DNA of 64,000 bases from Lentzea waywayandensis. Lineage in GTDB: Bacteria > Actinomycetota > Actinomycetes > Mycobacteriales > Pseudonocardiaceae. Position 1 is the first letter of the stretch, and every line of letters begins with the position of its first letter. Position numbers and translations under genes: made by a program. Where the stretch lies: contig NZ_FOYL01000007.1 in the NCBI RefSeq assembly GCF_900115955.1, positions 372,001-436,000 on the forward strand, given 5' to 3'. Under the pieces are notes generated by a model that saw nothing but the letters and a program-made list of their open reading frames with translations, searched no databases and was not told the DNA's origin. Positions 59,199 to 64,000 of this stretch are shown in pieces.

Positions 59199-59930
59199 TC
59201 ACCAGCGTGCTGTACGTACCCCAATGGCACCAAGAGCAACCGCCGCAGCGGTAGATGCACGCAGAACAGTTGGGCCCAATCGGACGATCCGCGCACCCGA
59301 AGATCGCAGAGCGTCGAGCTCCTCGGGCGTGATTCCGCCTTCGGGACCCACGACGAGCAGCACGTCCCCGGAGTCGGGCAACGGGACGTCGGCGAGCCGT
59401 TCGGTCGCGCTCTCGTGCAACACGAGCGTCAACGCGGACGACGACACGCGATGAGAAAGCTGAGTCGTGCTCACGGGTTCGTCGACCACCGGCACGCGCG
59501 AACGGCGGGCCTGCTTCGCCGCCTCGCGGACGGTGGATCGCCAGCGCCCCAACGCTTTCGCGCCGCGCGGCCCGTCCTCCCACTTGGTGATGCACCGGGC
59601 GGCACGCCACGGCACCACACCGTCCACTCCGGCCTCGGTGGCGAGCTCGACCGCGAGTTCGCCGCGGTCGCCCTTCACCAGCGCCTGGGCGAGCACCACG
59701 CGCGGCGCCGGTTCAGGCTCCACCCAGCGCTCGACCACGCGCAACGCCAACGCGTCCTTCTCCACGGCCGTCACGGAACAGCGCACCTGGGCGCCGGATC
59801 CGTCGGACAGCACGAGTTCCTCGCCCACGCGCAGACGCTTCACGGTCGCGGCGTGGCGGCCTTCCGGTCCGTCCAGCACGAGCTCCTCGCCGGAGGGCAA
59901 AGCCTCGACGAGGAAGACCGGCAGCGTCAC
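59199..59930 (-). CDS. rsmE: 16S rRNA (uracil-1498-N3)-methyltransferase
   Basis: 243 residues with the SPOUT trefoil-knot motif '[20 protein letters not shown]' and '[20 protein letters not shown]' at the C-terminus, and a PUA-like N-terminal domain ('[20 protein letters not shown]'). GTG start overlaps the dnaJ2 stop (GTGA). Equivalent of Rv2372c. Confidence 0.96.
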   Translation of the reverse strand: MTLPVFLVEALPSGEELVLDGPEGRHAATVKRLRVGEELVLSDGSGAQVRCSVTAVEKDALALRVVERWVEPEPAPRVVLAQALVKGDRGELAVELATEAGVDGVVPWRAARCITKWEDGPRGAKALGRWRSTVREAAKQARRSRVPVVDEPVSTTQLSHRVSSSALTLVLHESATERLADVPLPDSGDVLLVVGPEGGITPEELDALRSSGARIVRLGPTVLRASTAAAVALGAIGVRTARW

Positions 59931-61075
59931 CGGTGGCCGCGCGAGGCACGCAGGCGGGAGAACAGTCCGCCGCCGCCCTTGCCGTTGTGGGACAGGGAGG
60001 GCTCGTTCTCGCCGCGCATCTCGGCGAGGTCGCGCAGCAACGCGGACTGGGCGGCGTCGAGCTTGGTCGGCACGAGGACCTCGAGGTGCACGTGCAGGTC
60101 GCCGCGGCCGTCGACACGGCCGGTGGAACGCAGCTTCGGCATGCCGCGGCCCGTCATGACGAGCTGCGTGTTCGGCTGCGTGCCGGGGTCGATCTGGAGC
60201 TCTTCCTCGCCGTCCAGGGTCTTCAACGGCAACGTGGCGCCCAGGGCGGCCGTCGTCATCGGGATCTGGACGATGCAGTGCAGGTCGGCGCCATCGCGTT
60301 CGAAGATCTCGTGCGGGTGCTCCTCGACCTCGACGTAGAGGTCGCCGGCCGGGCCACCGCCGGGGCCGACCTCGCCCTGGCCCGCGAGGCGCACGCGCAT
60401 GCCCTCGGCGACACCGGCGGGGATGTTCACGGAGATCGTGCGGCGCGAACGCGTGCGGCCGTCACCGGCGCACTGCTGGCACGGGTCGGGGATGACCTCG
60501 CCGTAGCCGCGGCACACCGGGCACGGGCGCGACGTCACGACCTGGCCGAGGAACGAGCGCTGCACCGACTGGACCTCGCCGCGGCCGTGGCAGGTGTCGC
60601 ACTGGACCGGCTTGGAGTTGTTCTGGGTGCCCGCGCCGTGGCAGCGGTCGCACAGGATCGCCGTGTCGACGGTCAGCTCACGGGTGGCGCCCGCCGCGCA
60701 CTCCTCCAGCGTCATGTCGAGCCGGATGAGCGCGTCGGAACCGGGCTGCACGCGGCTACGAGGACCACGGCCACCGCCGGTCGAGGCGCCGAAGAAGGCG
60801 TCCATGATGTCGCCGAGGCCGAAGCCGGAGAACGGGTCTCCGCCTGGGCGGCCACCGCCGCCCGAGTCGAGCGGGTCGCCTCCCAGGTCGACGACGCGGC
60901 GCTTCTCGGGGTTCGACAACACCTCGTAGGCGGCCGTCACCTCCTTGAAGCGAGCCTCCTCGTTGGGATTGACGTCCGGGTGCAGCTGCCTGGCGAGCTT
61001 GCGATAGGCGCGCTTGATCTCATCCTGCGTCGCGTCCTGCGAGACACCGAGGATGCCGTAGTAATCCCTGGCCAC
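59927..61075 (-). CDS. dnaJ2: Chaperone DnaJ (DnaJ2)
   Basis: 382 residues: J domain with HPD ('[20 protein letters not shown]'), Gly-rich region, four zinc repeats ([32 protein letters not shown]) and C-terminal substrate domains. GTG at 61075 ([10 protein letters not shown]) is chosen by family start; ATGs at 61090 and upstream are open. Co-chaperone of DnaK, in operon with hrcA. Confidence 0.96.
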   Translation of the reverse strand: MARDYYGILGVSQDATQDEIKRAYRKLARQLHPDVNPNEEARFKEVTAAYEVLSNPEKRRVVDLGGDPLDSGGGGRPGGDPFSGFGLGDIMDAFFGASTGGGRGPRSRVQPGSDALIRLDMTLEECAAGATRELTVDTAILCDRCHGAGTQNNSKPVQCDTCHGRGEVQSVQRSFLGQVVTSRPCPVCRGYGEVIPDPCQQCAGDGRTRSRRTISVNIPAGVAEGMRVRLAGQGEVGPGGGPAGDLYVEVEEHPHEIFERDGADLHCIVQIPMTTAALGATLPLKTLDGEEELQIDPGTQPNTQLVMTGRGMPKLRSTGRVDGRGDLHVHLEVLVPTKLDAAQSALLRDLAEMRGENEPSLSHNGKGGGGLFSRLRASRGHR

Positions 61076-61118
61076 CTTGTTCGCTTTCATGTTCATCAAC
61101 TACTGCAAGTACGTGTGG

Positions 61119-62141
61119 TCAACGACCGGTCAGGATCTCACCGACGTAGTTGGCGACCGCGCGGACGGCCGCCATGGTTCCGGGGTAGTCCATGCGCGTC
61201 GGTCCGACGACACCCAGGCCCCCGAGCGGATTGTCACGGCTGCCGTAGCCGATGGACACCACGGAAGTGCTGCGCATCTCAGCGGCCTCGTTCTCCTCGC
61301 CGATGCGCACCAGCACGCGACCGGGGTCGCGGGAGGCGGCGAGCAGCTTGAGCACGACGACCTGCTCCTCCAACGCCTCCAGCACCTGCCGGAGCGAGCC
61401 CGGGAAGTCGGTGATGTTGCGCGTGAGGTTCGCGGTACCGCCGAGCACGAGCCGTTCCTCGGGGTGCTCCACCAGCGTCTCGATGAGCACAGTAGCGACT
61501 CGCAGCATCGGGTCGCGCAGGTTCGGCGGAACCTCGTCCGGAAGCTCGGCGACCTTGGCCGACGCTTCCGCGAGTCGCTGCCCCGCCATCGCCTGGTTCA
61601 GCACGCCGCGCAACTGCGCCGTGTGCTCCTCGCTGATCACGTCCCCGAGCTCGACGATCCGCTGGTCGACGCGGCCGGTGTCGGTGATGAGCACCAGCAT
61701 CAGCCGCGACGGCGTGATCGGCAGCACCTCCAGATGACGCACGGCCGCACGCGACAGCGTCGGCACCTGGATCACCGCCACCTGCCGGGTCAGCTGCGCG
61801 AGCAACCGCACGCTGCGGCGCATCACGTCGTCGAGGTCGATCGCACCGTCCAGGAAACTGCGGATGGCCCGCTTCTCGGCCTGCGAGAGCGGCTTGATCT
61901 CGCTCAGCTTGTCGACGAAGAGCCGGTAGCCCTTGTCCGTCGGCACGCGCCCGGCGCTGGTGTGCGGCTGGGCGATGTACCCGTCGTCCTCCAACGCGGC
62001 CATGTCGTTGCGCACGGTCGCGCTCGACACACCCAGGTTGTGCCGCTCGACCAGGGCTTTCGACCCGACGGGCTCCTGGTTGGACACGTAGTCGGCGACG
62101 ATGGCGCGCAACACCTCGAACCGACGCTCATCGGCGTTCAT
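61119..62141 (-). CDS. hrcA: Heat-inducible transcription repressor HrcA
   Basis: 340 residues: winged-helix N-terminus ('[20 protein letters not shown]', '[20 protein letters not shown]') and GAF-like C-terminus. Represses class I heat-shock genes at CIRCE sites. No CIRCE element was seen in its own upstream region (62142-62294). Operon with dnaJ2 and rsmE. Confidence 0.96.
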   Translation of the reverse strand: MNADERRFEVLRAIVADYVSNQEPVGSKALVERHNLGVSSATVRNDMAALEDDGYIAQPHTSAGRVPTDKGYRLFVDKLSEIKPLSQAEKRAIRSFLDGAIDLDDVMRRSVRLLAQLTRQVAVIQVPTLSRAAVRHLEVLPITPSRLMLVLITDTGRVDQRIVELGDVISEEHTAQLRGVLNQAMAGQRLAEASAKVAELPDEVPPNLRDPMLRVATVLIETLVEHPEERLVLGGTANLTRNITDFPGSLRQVLEALEEQVVVLKLLAASRDPGRVLVRIGEENEAAEMRSTSVVSIGYGSRDNPLGGLGVVGPTRMDYPGTMAAVRAVANYVGEILTGR

Positions 62142-62294
62142 CGCTGTTCACCTCCGTGTCCACTACTCCCGAGTTTACCCAGCCGGATTCGGGCCTGGTG
62201 CGCGCTCTGAACCTGGGTACGGCCCGCTGGGGCCGTTCGAGTGATAAGGAACCGAAAGAACCCGCGCACGGCCCCTCGCGAATAGCGTGCGCGA

Positions 62295-64000
62295 GTGGTC
62301 ACCGCGAACGAAACGACGCTTCAGCATCTGCTGGAAGGCTCGAAGCAGTACCGGGTTCCGCTGTACCAGCGGACGTACTCCTGGGAGACGAAGCAGCTCT
62401 CTCAGCTCTGGAACGACGTCGTCGGGCTGGCCGAGGACCGCGTCACCCAGGACTCGACCACCCACTTCATCGGATCGGTGGTTCTCGCGCCCAGCCCGGG
62501 CAACGGCCCGACGGGCGTGCCTCAGTACCTGGTCGTCGACGGACAGCAACGGCTCACCACTCTCACGTTGCTGCTGTGCGCGATCCGCGACCACCGCGCT
62601 ACGCACGAGGACCCGATCCACCGCGGCCGTATGAACGACCTGTACCTGACGAACCCGTACAAGCCGGAAGCGCAGCGGCTCAAGGTCATGCCGACGCAGA
62701 CCGACCGCGAGGCCTACCAGGCGTGCGTCGACTCGACACCGCACGCCGGCGGCAGGGATCCGATCGGCGCCGCCTACCGCTTCTTCGCGGCCAAGCTCGT
62801 GGAACTGGACGACCCCGACGACCCGCTCGACGTCGAACGGCTCGAGAACGCGGTCATCAGCGGACTGGCTCTCGTGTCGATCACCACGCACCCCGGCGAC
62901 AACGCCCACCGCATCTTCGAGTCGCTGAACAACACCGGTGCGGCGCTCACACAGGCCGATCTGCTGCGCAACTACCTGTTCATGCGCCTGCCGACCCGCG
63001 GCGAGCAGGTCTACCGATCGCTCTGGCTCCCTCTGCAGGACCAGCTGGAGAAACCCAAGAACCTCGAACTGCTCTTCTGGCTCGACCTCGTCCAGCGCGA
63101 CGCACGGATCAAGCAGACCGACACCTACGCGGAACAGCAGGCCCGGCTCGACCGCCTGGACGGCGAGGAGGCCATCGAGGCGGAGGTGGCGAGGCTCTGC
63201 GGCCTGGGCACCTTGCTCCACACGATCCTGCACCCGGAGACCGAGGCCGACAGGGCCGTGCGCACCAGGCTCCAACGACTGAAGGACTGGGGCACCACAA
63301 CGGTTTATCCGCTGCTGCTCCACCTGCTCGACCGGCGGCGGCAAGGCGGCTCCACCTCCGAAGAGATCGCGTCGGCGATGCTGTACGTCGAGAGCTTCTT
63401 CGTCAGACGCCAGCTCATCGGCCGTGCGACCGCCAACATCAACCGGATCCTGCTCTCGGTCGTGACCGAGATGGACCGCGCGCAACCCGTCGACCAGGCA
63501 GTGCACGCCTACCTCTCGACCGGCCGCAAGCACTACGCCGATGACGACGAGATCCGCGCCCTCGTCCGCACGGTCCCGTACTACCTGAACGGAAGAGCGA
63601 ACCAGCGAACGTCGATCCTGCGCTGGCTGGAAGCGGAACACGGCAGCAAGGAACCCGTCGACCTCTCCTCGCTGACCATCGAACACGTCCTGCCGCAGAC
63701 CTCCACCGACGAGTGGGAACAGGCAGTCAGCGAGGCCCTGGAGCCGGGCGAGACCTACGAGCAGGTGCACAGCTCACTGGTGCACACGCTCGGCAACCTG
63801 ACCCTGACCGGCTACAACTCGGAGCTGAGCAACAGCCCGTTCGACGTGAAGAGAGCCAAGCTCGCCAAGAGCGGCCTCGTGATGAACCAGCACATCGCCG
63901 AGCAGTCCGGGTGGGGCCGGCCGCAGATCCTCGCCAGGGCCGACGCGCTGGCCGAGCGCGTCATCGCCGCGTGGCCCGGTCCGCTGGCGGGCACAACACC
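62295..64000 (+). CDS. DUF262/DUF1524 (GmrSD-like) protein, runs off window end
   Basis: The plus-strand frame from GTG 62295 is open to the window edge (at least 568 residues). N-terminal DUF262 (ParB/Srx-like): 'YRVPLYQRTYSWETKQLSQL' and 'VVDGQQRLTTLTLLLCAIRD'. C-terminal DUF1524 HNH-type: 'LTIEHVLPQT' and 'LGNLTLTGYNSELSNSPFDV'. This is the fused GmrS-GmrD plan of type IV restriction enzymes that attack modified phage DNA using nucleotide hydrolysis. It is divergent from hrcA and stands as an isolated defence gene. Lineage and target are inferred from the family. Confidence 0.92.
   Translation, partial: MVTANETTLQHLLEGSKQYRVPLYQRTYSWETKQLSQLWNDVVGLAEDRVTQDSTTHFIGSVVLAPSPGNGPTGVPQYLVVDGQQRLTTLTLLLCAIRDHRATHEDPIHRGRMNDLYLTNPYKPEAQRLKVMPTQTDREAYQACVDSTPHAGGRDPIGAAYRFFAAKLVELDDPDDPLDVERLENAVISGLALVSITTHPGDNAHRIFESLNNTGAALTQADLLRNYLFMRLPTRGEQVYRSLWLPLQDQLEKPKNLELLFWLDLVQRDARIKQTDTYAEQQARLDRLDGEEAIEAEVARLCGLGTLLHTILHPETEADRAVRTRLQRLKDWGTTTVYPLLLHLLDRRRQGGSTSEEIASAMLYVESFFVRRQLIGRATANINRILLSVVTEMDRAQPVDQAVHAYLSTGRKHYADDDEIRALVRTVPYYLNGRANQRTSILRWLEAEHGSKEPVDLSSLTIEHVLPQTSTDEWEQAVSEALEPGETYEQVHSSLVHTLGNLTLTGYNSELSNSPFDVKRAKLAKSGLVMNQHIAEQSGWGRPQILARADALAERVIAAWPGPLAGTT

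Noticed and set aside
62142-62294. CIRCE element upstream of hrcA
   Set aside because: No TTAGCACTC-N9-GAGTGCTAA-like dyad is present; the region only has ordinary promoter-like sequence.
1-64000. CRISPR array
   Set aside because: No regularly spaced direct repeats and no cas genes were seen.
1-64000. Avoidance of GCCGGC sites by the NaeI-type host
   Set aside because: GCCGGC appears in several genes (for example near 13886 and 14380), so no strong avoidance is visible by eye; a count against expectation was not possible.

Overview
The window reads as chromosomal DNA of a high-GC actinomycete, most likely Pseudonocardiales (Lentzea/Lechevalieria/Saccharothrix type). GC is very high, GTG starts are common, and many genes are joined by GTGA or ATGA stop/start overlaps. 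A conserved core keeps the order of the Mycobacterium tuberculosis Rv2343c-Rv2374c block: dnaG, dgt, glyS, smtB-zur, uppS, recO, era, a deaminase-like gene, a CBS-domain protein, ybeY, phoH, rsmE, dnaJ2, hrcA. The closest restriction enzyme I recognise is NaeI, known from Lechevalieria aerocolonigenes. The genus is an inference.

Layout. 1-6.6 kb: truncated SARP regulator, frameshifted secreted peptide, TPR protein, TetR-P450-ferredoxin cluster, and a membrane glycosyltransferase whose deacetylase domain looks dead. 7-15 kb: LCP cell-wall ligase, large LuxR ATPase regulator, STAS protein, a second TPR paralogue, and an operon of small secreted protein, tiny lipoprotein, response regulator and histidine kinase. 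15.2-23 kb: defence island with an m5C methyltransferase, Vsr repair nuclease, NaeI-type endonuclease, a winged-helix/zinc-finger protein, and a divergent three-gene operon of ParB/Srx-like protein, SNF2-type helicase and DUF3883 PD-(D/E)XK-like nuclease. 23-30 kb: exonuclease III, MFS/AraC and SDR/TetR divergent pairs, tRNA-Met and tRNA-Asn, small metabolic genes. 30-41 kb: dnaG, ECF41 sigma factor, secreted intradiol dioxygenase, carboxymuconolactone decarboxylase-like gene with an ECF41-type promoter, tandem serpins, dgt, DUF218 protein, peptidase E. 41-62 kb: serine hydrolase with an in-frame palindromic repeat cluster, membrane operon, glyS, zinc regulators, and the long uppS-to-phoH operon. 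Then come tandem acetyltransferases carrying the same repeat family, a 0.5 kb stem-loop-rich spacer, and rsmE-dnaJ2-hrcA. The window ends inside a DUF262/DUF1524 (GmrSD-like) gene.

How the parts work together. The island pairs a classical type IIE restriction-modification system with a co-transcribed helicase/nuclease module whose function is not established; it is the best candidate here for a little-described system. The ECF41 factor, the CMD-like gene and its promoter suggest a small regulon. smtB-zur lies convergent to permease genes that sit at the end of the cell-wall/translation operon. Four convergent gene pairs share a 4-nt CTAR stop overlap, and a low-GC palindromic repeat family recurs inside coding sequences.
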